From positions 1 through 64,000 of the forward strand of contig DASYRM010000159.1 in assembly GCA_036004405.1 (NCBI GenBank): 64,000 nucleotides of DNA. Direction: 5' to 3'. A program made the translations under genes and the position numbers. Numbering within the stretch: the first letter of the stretch is position 1; each line of letters opens with the position of its first letter. Positions 15,547 through 23,019 of this stretch are shown one piece after another. A model generated the notes under the pieces. The model was not told the origin of the DNA. It was given only the letters and a program-made list of their open reading frames with translations, and did no database searches. This DNA is from DASYRM01 sp036004405 (GTDB lineage Bacteria; Acidobacteriota; Vicinamibacteria; Vicinamibacterales; UBA2999).

Positions 15547-16842
15547 ATGGACACCACTGTTGACACATTGCAGCCTGCCGCCCGCTTCGACGCGACGGGT
15601 CCCGAGACCAAGACCACACCGGCTGTGGCGGGCGTGACCCGGAAGACGAGAACGCTGACCTTCGCGGGGATCGGCGCGCTGGTACTGGCGGCGGCCGGCG
15701 CCTCCGCCTTCATCTACTACGACGGACGCGTCTCGACCGACGACGCCCAGGTGGACGCGCACATCGCGCCAGTGGCACCCAAAGTGTCCGGCAACATCGT
15801 CGAGGTGCTGGTGGACGACAACCAGACGGTGAAAGCCGGCCAGGTGCTCCTGCGCATCGACCCCCGCGACGCCGAGGCGCGCGTCGCGCAGGCGAAGGCG
15901 GCGCTGGCCGCGGCCGAAAGCCAGTCGGCCGGTGCCAACGCCGGGGTCCCGCTCACGAGCTCCACCACCGCCAGCGCCGCGGCCGGAGCCGCAGCGCAGC
16001 TGGCGGCGGCGAATGCCGACCTCGCCAAAGCGAAGACTGACTTCGACCGCGCGTCTTCGTCGGAGCTCGCCTACGCCACGGCCGACGTCGAGTCGAAGCG
16101 CGCGCTCACCGATCGCGCCCGTGCGGATCTGGCGCGGATGGAACCGCTGGCCGCCAAGGACGAGATCACGAAGCAGCAGTTCGACGCCTACGTGGCGGCC
16201 GCGCGCGTGGCGGCGAGCGAGCTGCGTGCCTCGGAAGAGAAGCTGGCCAACGCGCAGAAGAGCGCGCAGGGGAGCGGCGCGTCGGTCCAGGCGGCGCAGG
16301 CCCGCGCCGACATCGCGCGCGCCGGGCTCGACCAGGCGCGCGCCAACCGGCGCCAGGTGGACATCAGCTCGGCGCAGGCAGGCTCGGCGTCCGCCGCCAT
16401 TCTCCAGGCGCGCGCCAATCTGGACGCTGCGCTCCTCGAGTTGAGCTACACGACGATTACCGCGCCGATCGACGGCGTCGTCACGCGGAAGTCGGTGCAG
16501 CTCGGACAAATCGTGCAGCCGGGCCAATCGCTCCTCACCATCGTGCCGCTGCAGGACGTCTGGGTGACCGCCAACTTCAAGGAGACGCAGCTCGCGCAGG
16601 TGCGCCCCGGGCAGCGCGCGGAGATTCACGTCGACATGTATGGGCAATCGTTCGAGGGGCGCGTGCACTCCGTGGCCAGCGCCACCGGCTCGAAGCTGAG
16701 CCTGCTGCCGCCTGAAAACGCCACCGGCAACTTCGTGAAGATCGTGCAGCGGATCCCCGTGAAGATCGCGCTCGACCGTCCGCCGTCAGGGGTCGTCTTC
16801 CGTCCCGGCATGAACGTCGACGCCACCATCTTTCTGAAGTGA
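15547..16842 (+). CDS. HlyD/EmrA-family efflux adaptor
   Basis: The product has 431 residues: a cytosolic tail, one membrane helix (TFAGIGALVLAAAGASAFIYY, about 38-58), then the biotinyl-lipoyl half-motif (VSTDDAQVDAHIAPVAPKVSGNIVEVLVDDNQTVKAGQVLLRIDP). A long Ala-rich coiled-coil hairpin (about 110-290) leads to the second lipoyl half (TITAPIDGVVTRKSVQLGQIVQPGQSLLTIVPL) and a beta-barrel domain. This is the EmrA type of periplasmic bridge between a DHA2 pump and TolC. The coiled coil is longer than in E. coli EmrA and carries Ala/Ser/Gly-rich inserts. It lies in the operon between the TolC and pump genes. Confidence 0.93.
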   Translation: MDTTVDTLQPAARFDATGPETKTTPAVAGVTRKTRTLTFAGIGALVLAAAGASAFIYYDGRVSTDDAQVDAHIAPVAPKVSGNIVEVLVDDNQTVKAGQVLLRIDPRDAEARVAQAKAALAAAESQSAGANAGVPLTSSTTASAAAGAAAQLAAANADLAKAKTDFDRASSSELAYATADVESKRALTDRARADLARMEPLAAKDEITKQQFDAYVAAARVAASELRASEEKLANAQKSAQGSGASVQAAQARADIARAGLDQARANRRQVDISSAQAGSASAAILQARANLDAALLELSYTTITAPIDGVVTRKSVQLGQIVQPGQSLLTIVPLQDVWVTANFKETQLAQVRPGQRAEIHVDMYGQSFEGRVHSVASATGSKLSLLPPENATGNFVKIVQRIPVKIALDRPPSGVVFRPGMNVDATIFLK

Positions 16843-16849
16843 ATACAGC

Positions 16850-16872
16850 AGGCGGACCTTGAAGGTCCGCCT
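16850..16872. repeat. Palindromic repeat P7 inside the efflux operon
   Basis: The arms AGGCGGACCTT and AAGGTCCGCCT leave one base (G) between them, followed by CTACG. It occupies the gap between the adaptor and pump genes, where a TTG at 16859 inside it could wrongly be taken as the pump start. Confidence 0.9.
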
Positions 16873-16894
16873 CTACGAACAACCGGAGGTCGTC

Positions 16895-18484
16895 GTGGAA
16901 GCCACGCTCACGCTGCCAACCGCCGCTGCCCGGCCCGCCGTCAACCCCTGGCTCATCGCCAGCACCGTCATGCTGGCGACGTTCATGGAGGTGCTCGACA
17001 CCAGCGTGGCAAACGTGGCGCTGCCGCACATTGCCGGCAATCTCTCGGCGAGCGTCGACGAGTCCACCTGGGTGCTGACCGCGTATCTGGTGGCCAACGC
17101 CATCGTGCTGCCGCTGAGCGGCTGGTTCTCGTCGCTCTTCGGCCGCACGCGCTTCTACATGGCGTGCGTTGCGATCTTCACCGTGAGCTCGCTCTTGTGC
17201 GGCATCGCGCCGTCGCTGCCGCTGCTCATCGTCTTTCGCATCCTGCAGGGGCTGGGCGGCGGCGCCCTGCAGCCGATTTCGCAGGCCATCCTGGTCGAGA
17301 GCTTTCCGCGCGAGAAGCAGGGCGTCGCGACCGCGTTCTACGGCATGGGCGTGGTGGTGGCGCCGGTCATTGGTCCGACGCTGGGCGGCTGGATGACCGA
17401 CAACTTCAGCTGGCGCTGGATCTTCCTGATCAACATCCCGTTCGGCATCCTGTCGATTCTGCTCACCACGATGCTGATCAAGGATCCACCGGACTTCATC
17501 CGCAAGACGTTCAAGACCGGCCTCAAGCTCGATTACATCGGGCTGGGTCTCCTGGCCACGGGTCTCGCGGCGCTCGAGATCATGCTCGACGAAGGGCAGC
17601 GGGACGACTGGTTCGGGTCGCACATGATCGTCGCCGCGGCCATCGTGGCCGTCGTGGCGCTCGTGGCGGTGGTGGCGTGGGAGCTGCGTCAGGCCGACCC
17701 GGTGGTGGACTTCCGCATCCTGAAGAACCGCAGCTTCGCGGTGGCGGCGGTCACGATGTACGCGGTGGGGTTCACGCTCTACGGCAGCACGGCGCTGCTG
17801 CCGATCTTCCTGCAGACCATCCTGGGCTACACGGCGCTCCTGAGCGGGCTCGTGCTGTCGCCGGGCGGCGTGGCGATGATGATCGGGTTCGCGATGGTCG
17901 GCCGCCTGCTCGGCATCCTGCAGGCACGGGCGCTCATCATCTTCGGCCTGATCGTCTCGGCGCTCGGGACCTATCAGATGGCGCACTTCAATCTGAACAT
18001 CGACTTCAACACGGCGATGTGGGCGCGCACGCTGCAGGCGTTCGGCATGGCGTTCCTGTTCGTGCCGATCAACGTCGCGGCGTTTGCCACCATCCCGCGC
18101 GAAAAGCTGGGCTACGCGACCGGGCTGATGAACCTGTTCCGCAACATCGGCGGCAGCGCCGGCATCGCCATGGTGACCACCATGGTGGCGCGCCGCTCCC
18201 AGTTCCATCAGGGCACGCTCGTGAGCCACGTCACGCCGCTCGATCCCGGCTACGGCGACATGCTGCACGGCACGGCGTCGACGCTCGTCGCGCAGGGGGC
18301 CAGTGCGGCTGATGCCGCCGGGCAGGCGCAGGGTCTCGTGTATGGCCTGGTGCAGCGGCAAGCGTCGATGATGGCGGTCGCCGACACGTTCTGGGTGATG
18401 TCGCTCATCTTCCTGGCCATCGCGCCGCTGGTGCTGCTGATCCGGAAGACGGGTCCGGTCACGGGACCGGTGCACGTCGACTGA
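16895..18484 (+). CDS. DHA2-family (EmrB/QacA-type) drug:proton antiporter
   Basis: The product has 529 residues when started at GTG 16895, which has CGGAGG 5 nt upstream; earlier starts fall inside repeat P7. The 14-helix DHA2 pattern is clear, with LATFMEVLDTSVANVALPHIAG (helix 1 motif D1), AYLVANAIVLPLSGW, GRTRFY, RILQGLGGGALQPISQAIL, the antiporter motif C GMGVVVAPVIGPTLGGWMTD and a W-R-W-I-F-L-I-N-I-P helix. It exports hydrophobic compounds through the EmrA-like adaptor and TolC protein encoded just upstream. Confidence 0.94.
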   Translation: MEATLTLPTAAARPAVNPWLIASTVMLATFMEVLDTSVANVALPHIAGNLSASVDESTWVLTAYLVANAIVLPLSGWFSSLFGRTRFYMACVAIFTVSSLLCGIAPSLPLLIVFRILQGLGGGALQPISQAILVESFPREKQGVATAFYGMGVVVAPVIGPTLGGWMTDNFSWRWIFLINIPFGILSILLTTMLIKDPPDFIRKTFKTGLKLDYIGLGLLATGLAALEIMLDEGQRDDWFGSHMIVAAAIVAVVALVAVVAWELRQADPVVDFRILKNRSFAVAAVTMYAVGFTLYGSTALLPIFLQTILGYTALLSGLVLSPGGVAMMIGFAMVGRLLGILQARALIIFGLIVSALGTYQMAHFNLNIDFNTAMWARTLQAFGMAFLFVPINVAAFATIPREKLGYATGLMNLFRNIGGSAGIAMVTTMVARRSQFHQGTLVSHVTPLDPGYGDMLHGTASTLVAQGASAADAAGQAQGLVYGLVQRQASMMAVADTFWVMSLIFLAIAPLVLLIRKTGPVTGPVHVD

Positions 18485-18512
18485 TGTTGCCCGTCCACTG
18501 ATTCGTACGTGC

Positions 18513-18548
18513 GCCCGGGTCTTTCAGACCCGGGCGACCGCCTATAAT
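18513..18548. repeat. Palindromic repeat P8 followed by a -10 box
   Basis: The arms GCCCGGGTCT and AGACCCGGGC (18513-18535) flank the loop TTC. TATAAT follows at 18543-18548, 14 nt before the GTG start of the next gene. The hairpin lies between the two transporter genes and right where a -35 element would be expected. Confidence 0.75.
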
Positions 18549-18562
18549 CGCGCAGGCCCTTC

Positions 18563-19864
18563 GTGTCCCCACCGACCTCGCTGTCCCGCAAGGCCGTCGT
18601 CGCCGTCGTCATCGGCAACTGGCTCGAGTTCTACGACTTCCTCGCCTTCACGTTCTTCGCGGTGATGATCGGCCGCGCGTTCTTCCCCGGCGAGTCGGAG
18701 TTCGGCCGGCTCCTGAGCGCGCTCGCGACGTTCGGCGTGGGCTTCTTTACGCGACCGCTGGGCGCGGCCGTGATCGGCACCTATGCGGACAAGGCGGGCC
18801 GGCGCGCCGCCATGACCTTGACGCTCATGCTGATGGCCGTCGGTTCGGCGATGATGGGTCTCGCCCCCACGTACGCGCAGATCGGGATCGCGGCGCCGAT
18901 CATCCTGGTCGTCGCGCGCCTGATTCAGGGGTTCTCGTGCGGCGGCGAGGTGGGCCCCGCGACGGCGTACCTGCTGGAGTCGGCAGCTCCGGCGAAGCGT
19001 GTCGGAATGGCAGCGTGGCAGGCCTACAGCCAGCTTCTGGCGCTGCTGTCCGGCAGCCTGGCCGGCGTGGTGATCACCAACGTCCTCTCTCAAGAGCAGC
19101 TGTATGCGTGGGGATGGCGGCTGCCGTTCCTGCTCGGGATCCTGATCGCACCCGTCGGCCTGTATATCCGCCGCCAGCTGCCCGAGACGATTCAACCGGG
19201 GGAGGCGCACAAGACTGCGCGCGCCATTCTCGGCGAACTCGTGCGCCACCACGCGCGCTCCGTGCTCTTCGGCGTCCTCATCATCTGCGGCGGCACGGTG
19301 GCCACGTATGTGTTCACCTACATGACCACCTTCGCCATCACCACGCTGCATCTCTCGCCCGCCGTCGGGACGACGTTGACGATGATGGGATATGTGGCGC
19401 AGCTGGCGGGCGGCGTGCTCGGCGTGTGGCTGGATCGCTTCGGACGGAAACGGTTGCTGGTGGGGGCGCGCCTGGTGTTCCTGGCGAGCATCTACCCGGC
19501 GTTCGTGATCCTGACGTCGCCGGAGACGTCGATCGTGACGCTCTTTGCCGTCTATATGGCGCTCAGCGCCGCGTTCTCCATGGGCCTGGTGCCCATCTAC
19601 GCCTTCCTGCTCGAGGCGTTCCCGAAAGCCGTGCGCTCGAGCGGACTGTCGATTCTCTACGCGCTCGGCACCACGATCTTCGGCGGCACGACGCAGTTCG
19701 TGGTGGCGTGGCTCATCGAGCGCACCGGCAGCCCGATGGTGCCGGCGTGGTACATGCTCGCGACGACCATCGCGGGGACGATCGGCGTGCTCGGCCTGAT
19801 GCCGCACCCGGAGGTCGTGCGTGAGTCCGCCACGGGCCGCCTGAAGGCGGCCCCTACTGCGTGA
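18563..19864 (+). CDS. MFS transporter, metabolite:H+ symporter (MHS) type
   Basis: The product has 433 residues with a GTG start. The helix 1 signature GNWLEFYDFLAFTFFAVMIGRAFFP, then GFFTRPLGAAVIGTYADKAGRRAAM and RLIQGFSCGGEVGPATAYLLESA, are typical of MHS carriers for citrate, proline/betaine or alpha-ketoglutarate. About 12 membrane helices follow in a regular pattern. It is probably an importer of a carboxylate or zwitterion; the substrate cannot be read from sequence. Its last ten codons (TGRLKAAPTA) are provided by palindrome P9, and its 3' end overlaps the convergent pstS gene by 11 bp. Confidence 0.88.
   Translation: MSPPTSLSRKAVVAVVIGNWLEFYDFLAFTFFAVMIGRAFFPGESEFGRLLSALATFGVGFFTRPLGAAVIGTYADKAGRRAAMTLTLMLMAVGSAMMGLAPTYAQIGIAAPIILVVARLIQGFSCGGEVGPATAYLLESAAPAKRVGMAAWQAYSQLLALLSGSLAGVVITNVLSQEQLYAWGWRLPFLLGILIAPVGLYIRRQLPETIQPGEAHKTARAILGELVRHHARSVLFGVLIICGGTVATYVFTYMTTFAITTLHLSPAVGTTLTMMGYVAQLAGGVLGVWLDRFGRKRLLVGARLVFLASIYPAFVILTSPETSIVTLFAVYMALSAAFSMGLVPIYAFLLEAFPKAVRSSGLSILYALGTTIFGGTTQFVVAWLIERTGSPMVPAWYMLATTIAGTIGVLGLMPHPEVVRESATGRLKAAPTA
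19834..19853. repeat. Palindromic repeat P9 inside a gene end
   Basis: The arms GGGCCGCCT and AGGCGGCCC flank GA, followed by CCTACTG. It lies within the 3' end of the MHS transporter gene and abuts the stop of the convergent pstS gene. Confidence 0.9.
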
Positions 19865-20849
19865 GCAGGTACTCGATCCCGAGCTCGGCCGCGCTCGGTG
19901 AGCCATACATCGTGCCGGTGCGCCGCTTGGTGAAGCGCTGGCGGGCCAGGTCGTAGACGTTCGACATCAGCGCGATCGTTCCGACCTGCGCCGCACGCTC
20001 GCCGGCGTGACGGAGGTAGTCGTCCACGAGCGCGCGCACGTCCGGCCGCTTGGTGCGCGAGTTGTTGACGTAGATGAACAGGATGCGCGACAGCGGCCGA
20101 TACACGCCGCGCCCCACGCTCTGCGGCGACGGCAGGATGGGCCCCTGCCCGATGCTGTCGTCGAGATCGTCGATGGCGACGCTCTTCAACCGGTTCTTCG
20201 CCCGCTCGTAGTAGCCATAGCCCACGTAGCCGAGCGCGAACTGGTCGGCCGCGACGCCGTTGATGATCGTCGAGTCGTCGCCGCTCGACGTGTAGTCCTT
20301 GCGGCTGGCGCGGGCGCCGCCGTTGATCGCGGCGGTGAAGTAGTCGAACGTGCCGGATTCGGCGCCGGGTCCGAAGAGCGCGATGTTCTGATCGGGCCAT
20401 CCCTTGCGGACCTGGCTCCACTTCGTCACCTTCGTGTCCGCCTCGGGCGCCCACAACGCGCGCAGCTCGGCCACCGTCATCGACTCGGCCCACGTGTTCT
20501 TCGCGTTCACGATCACCGTGATGGCATCGCGGGCAACCGGCAGCTCGATGAACTCCACTTTGTTGGCGGCACACGCCTCCTGCTCGTGCACGGTGATCGG
20601 CCGCGACGCGTCGACGATGTCCAGCCTGTCGCCGCAGAACTTCTCGAAGCCGGTGTCCGTGCCCGAGTAGGTCACGGTGACCTGAGCGCCGGCATGGCGC
20701 TCCAGGAACCCGTGCGCCATCGCCTCCGACAGCGGGAACACGGTGCTGGACCCGTCGATGACGATCGGCTCGGATGGCTGCGACGAGCCGCAGGCGGCCG
20801 CGACGATGGCGGCGCCGACGACGAGGGTGCGGCGGAGGGCGTGAACCAT
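19854..20849 (-). CDS. pstS: PstS-family phosphate-binding lipoprotein (orphan)
   Basis: The product has 331 residues. A lipobox (VAAACGSS) gives an acylated periplasmic protein. The body starts IVIDGSSTVFPLSEAMAHGFLERH and carries the phosphate-contact regions GTDTGFEKFCGDRLDIVDASRPI and ESGTFDYF, with SGDDSTIINGVAADQFALGYVGYGYY later. This is the PstS/SphX type of binding protein. No pstC, pstA, pstB or phoU gene is nearby, so it either feeds a transporter encoded elsewhere or acts as a phosphate sensor or carrier. Confidence 0.9.
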   Translation of the reverse strand: MVHALRRTLVVGAAIVAAACGSSQPSEPIVIDGSSTVFPLSEAMAHGFLERHAGAQVTVTYSGTDTGFEKFCGDRLDIVDASRPITVHEQEACAANKVEFIELPVARDAITVIVNAKNTWAESMTVAELRALWAPEADTKVTKWSQVRKGWPDQNIALFGPGAESGTFDYFTAAINGGARASRKDYTSSGDDSTIINGVAADQFALGYVGYGYYERAKNRLKSVAIDDLDDSIGQGPILPSPQSVGRGVYRPLSRILFIYVNNSRTKRPDVRALVDDYLRHAGERAAQVGTIALMSNVYDLARQRFTKRRTGTMYGSPSAAELGIEYLLTQ

Positions 20850-20902
20850 GGGCGCGAAGCTACGCCCGGCCCATCACGCCCGTGTGACGTGGCGGCGACG
20901 CG

Positions 20903-21349
20903 CTACGTGATGTCAGCCTCGCTGAGCGTAAAGGACTCAGTGCTGTCGTCGGCGGCCGGCTTTGGGCTGGCCGTCTTTGCCTTTGTCGGCTTGGGCTTGG
21001 CCTTGGCCGTTGTCTTTGCCGCCTTCTTCGCCGGCGCCTTCTTCGCTGCCGTCTTGACCGCCGCTTTCTTGTTGGCCTTCTTCAGCGCCTTCTTGAGCCG
21101 GCCTGCCGTGCGCTCGGCGCGGGCCGTCGCCTTCTCGTAGGCCTTGCGCGCGTCGTTCGCGGCGCGCTTCGCCCGGCGCGCGGCCTTGTCGGCCTTCTTG
21201 GCGTCCCGCTTTGCCTGCTTCAGCTTGGAGCGCGACTCTTTCGCACGGTCCGCCGCGGCCTTGGCCGTGTCGGCCGCCAGCACGAGCTGGTTCTCGGCCG
21301 TCTTCATCTCGACGCGGGCGCGGGCCGCGATGGTTTCAGGGTCTTTCAT
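20903..21349 (-). CDS. Lysine/alanine-rich histone-H1-like DNA-binding protein
   Basis: The product has 148 residues when started at ATG 21349 (AGGA 8 nt upstream). An N-terminal helical region (MKDPETIAARARVEMKTAENQLVLAADTAKAAADRAKESR) runs into a very basic stretch of KAARRAKRAANDARKAYEKAT repeats. A tail of AKKAPAKKAAKTTAKAKPKPTKAK type follows, ending in an acidic ESFTLSEADIT. This pattern matches bacterial H1-like nucleoid proteins (Hc1/AlgP type) that condense DNA. It is monocistronic, convergent with nothing, and separated from pstS by about 50 nt. Confidence 0.75.
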   Translation of the reverse strand: MKDPETIAARARVEMKTAENQLVLAADTAKAAADRAKESRSKLKQAKRDAKKADKAARRAKRAANDARKAYEKATARAERTAGRLKKALKKANKKAAVKTAAKKAPAKKAAKTTAKAKPKPTKAKTASPKPAADDSTESFTLSEADIT

Positions 21350-21441
21350 GGTGAGGTCCTCAGCCGAAGCGGCAAAAGTGGACTGTAACACTACGCCACG
21401 TAACATTCATTGCGACGCGGGCAGCCGCGGAGGGAGTGGAG

Positions 21442-21540
21442 ATGGCTGGGGATTTCGTGCTGCGGCCAATCGAGGTCGACGTCGAATTCGTGCGCGGGCT
21501 CGACGGCATCAAGGCCGGCGACGATCTGGTGCTCGAGCTC
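21442..21540 (+). pseudogene. Short N-terminal gene remnant, possibly TrmO-like
   Basis: ATG 21442 has an excellent ribosome-binding site (GGAGGGAGTGG). About 33 residues read like coding sequence (FVLRPIEVDVEFVRGLDGIKAGDDLVLEL), recalling the start of the tRNA methyltransferase TrmO family (RPI..., then a GL.GI..GD..LVL motif). The frame then runs into palindrome P10 and the antisense of the DinB gene, so it cannot continue. It is best seen as a truncated remnant whose 3' part was lost. The family match is a weak visual one. Confidence 0.3.
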
Positions 21541-21544
21541 GTAG

Positions 21545-21614
21545 AGGCGGACCCACCGCAGCCTTGGCGGAGGTGGCAGGTCCGCCTGCCGTCGCTGCAG
21601 GCCCTCGGGCCTGC
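21545..21614. repeat. Compound palindrome P10
   Basis: The outer arms AGGCGGACC (21545-21553) and GGTCCGCCT (21579-21587) enclose an extra 25 bp containing a second inverted pair (CCACC/GGTGG type). A GCAGGCCC-TC-GGGCCTGC hairpin (21597-21614) follows. It lies between the gene remnant and the end of the DinB gene. The extra insert makes this the only long-loop copy. Confidence 0.8.
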
Positions 21615-21615
21615 C

Positions 21616-22119
21616 TCACGCGAAGGGATTCTCGTCGGCGCTTGGACCGTAGATGGACGGCAAGGGCACGCCGAGGAAACGGAGATACACCGAGAGCTGG
21701 CCGCGGTGGTGATACCAGTGGTTCAACATCACCATCCGCATGAAGGCGACCCGAGGCATCGCCATCAGATCGCGCTCTCCGGATACCAGCCGCCAGGTGG
21801 CCGACGCCGTGGCGTCGTCCATCCCGCCCAGGATCTGACGCGCCTTGGCGAGGCTTTCCTCGTAGATGCGCCCCAGCTCCGGCGTGCTCTGCGGGGCCGG
21901 CGGAGTCGCGAACTTCGGTTCCTGAACCGGCGACGGCTGTGACACGAACTCGGCGACGGAGCCGGGTATCGCGGCCACGTGCATCGCCAGTTCGCCAAGC
22001 GTCCACGACTTCTCGTGCGGCCGCCACGCCAGGCGGTTGTCGGGGACCCGTTCCAGCAGGCGACGCGTCGTCGGCGCTTCCTGCTCGAGCTCCTGCAGCA
22101 AGCCGTTGGTGATCGTCAT
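21616..22119 (-). CDS. DinB-family protein (three metal ligands present)
   Basis: The product has 167 residues when started at ATG 22119 (MTITNGLLQELEQEAPTTRRLLERVP). The four-helix DinB fold is complete with the metal-binding His in LGELAMHVAAIPGSVAEF and the pair in MLNHWYHHRGQLSVYLRFLG. It resembles the protein encoded at 11119-11625 but keeps all ligands. The gene follows the SRPBCC gene with a TGATG overlap and is the third gene of the ArsR-headed operon. Confidence 0.88.
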   Translation of the reverse strand: MTITNGLLQELEQEAPTTRRLLERVPDNRLAWRPHEKSWTLGELAMHVAAIPGSVAEFVSQPSPVQEPKFATPPAPQSTPELGRIYEESLAKARQILGGMDDATASATWRLVSGERDLMAMPRVAFMRMVMLNHWYHHRGQLSVYLRFLGVPLPSIYGPSADENPFA

Positions 22120-22568
22120 CACGCCGCCTCCAGGCGCTGCCGCACGCGATTGAAGATGTTCTTCCAGCCCTGGCTGGCCGGCGCGCCGTAGCCGTCCGGG
22201 AACAGACCGAACGCCGAATGCTTCAGCGTGATGAGCGTGCCGCCGTTTTCTTCCTTGAGGCGGTACTGCACGTTCGACGCGACGGCGAACGACATCCACA
22301 GCGGCCCCGTGATCTCGAGCAACGATGGCGCCTTGACCGCCTGCACGTGGCCCCACAGGTGCCCGTTGCCGTTGCCGAGATCGCGGAACCAGCGGCCGCC
22401 CGGCCACGGCTCGAGCATCATCGGCATCGGCGCGTCCTGGTATCCGCGGTTCGCCGGTCCCAGCTCCTCGAGCAGCGCGGCAAACGCCTTGTCGATGGGC
22501 GCCTGCACGCGAATCTCTTCGGTGATGTCCAGCGTCATGTGATCGAGGCCTGAAGCCACTGCACTCAT
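22119..22568 (-). CDS. SRPBCC (AHSA1/START-like) domain protein
   Basis: The product has 149 residues when started at ATG 22568, with AGGAGGAACAC upstream. It has the AHSA1-type order: EEIRVQAPIDKAFAALLEELGPANRG, then EPWPGGRWFRDLGNGNGHLWGHVQAVKAPSLLEITGPLW and a C-terminal helix GWKNIFNRVRQRLEAA. This fold binds hydrophobic ligands or assists proteins. In many bacteria it follows an ArsR regulator of the same type, as here. Its role is probably tied to the same signal; the ligand is unknown. Confidence 0.85.
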   Translation of the reverse strand: MSAVASGLDHMTLDITEEIRVQAPIDKAFAALLEELGPANRGYQDAPMPMMLEPWPGGRWFRDLGNGNGHLWGHVQAVKAPSLLEITGPLWMSFAVASNVQYRLKEENGGTLITLKHSAFGLFPDGYGAPASQGWKNIFNRVRQRLEAA

Positions 22569-22600
22569 GTGTTCCTCCTGATGCGATGCGGCCCTCGCGC

Positions 22601-22921
22601 TCAGTCGCGCTCGGCCCGCTGTTTGATGCGCCCCAGCTGACCCTGCCAGTAGCGTTGGAACTGGCTGGTCCACTCGTGGAGCGGGCGGATCGCCTCGGGG
22701 TTGGTGCGATACAGCGCCTGCCGCCCGTCGCGGCGGACGTCCACCAGCCCGACGTTCCGCAGCACGCCGAGGTGCTTCGAGACCGACGGCTGCGGCAGGT
22801 TCAGCGCGATGACGATTTCGCCGACCGATCGCTCGCGGACAGCCAGGTAGTCGAGGATGTCGCGCCGGCGGGGTTCTGCAATCGCGTTGAAGGTGTCCGA
22901 GGTCGTAGCCGCGCGGGGCAT
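22601..22921 (-). CDS. ArsR-family transcriptional repressor
   Basis: The product has 106 residues. The winged helix shows FNAIAEPRRRDILDYLAVRERSVGEIVIALNLPQPSVSKHLGVLRNVGLVDVRRDGRQALYRTNP. This is the subtype without an obvious metal-binding Cys cluster (no CxC in the recognition helix), usually paired with SRPBCC genes. It heads the operon arsR-SRPBCC-DinB. A perfect dyad overlapping its own promoter (22928-22955) should be the operator. The promoter position implies that the message begins at the start codon. Confidence 0.9.
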   Translation of the reverse strand: MPRAATTSDTFNAIAEPRRRDILDYLAVRERSVGEIVIALNLPQPSVSKHLGVLRNVGLVDVRRDGRQALYRTNPEAIRPLHEWTSQFQRYWQGQLGRIKQRAERD

Positions 22922-22927
22922 GAAGGG

Positions 22928-22955
22928 ATCATATTCCCATAAGGGAATATGTCAA
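22928..22955 (-). promoter_or_regulatory. ArsR promoter and operator with leaderless start
   Basis: On the minus strand TTGACA (22950-22955) and TATGAT (22928-22933) are 16 bp apart. A perfect dyad with arms CATATTCCC and GGGAATATG (on the plus strand, separated by ATAA, 22930-22951) overlaps both boxes. Only 6 nt separate the -10 from the ATG at 22921, so transcription should begin at the A of the start codon. Binding of ArsR here would block polymerase directly. Confidence 0.8.
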
Positions 22956-22983
22956 GCCCAGCGGGACGGGCCGCCTCGAGCAC

Positions 22984-23003
22984 GGGCCGCCTGAAGGCGG
23001 CCC
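22984..23003. repeat. Palindromic repeat P11
   Basis: The arms GGGCCGCCT and AGGCGGCCC flank GA and are followed by CCTACGA. A truncated extra left arm (ACGGGCCGCC) lies at about 22966-22976. It sits between the arsR promoter and the end of polA. Confidence 0.9.
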
Positions 23004-23019
23004 CTACGATGTCACGTTG

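Noticed and set aside
16859..16894. TTG start of the pump gene inside repeat P7
   Set aside because: GTG 16895 has CGGAGG at good spacing and gives the normal N-terminus.
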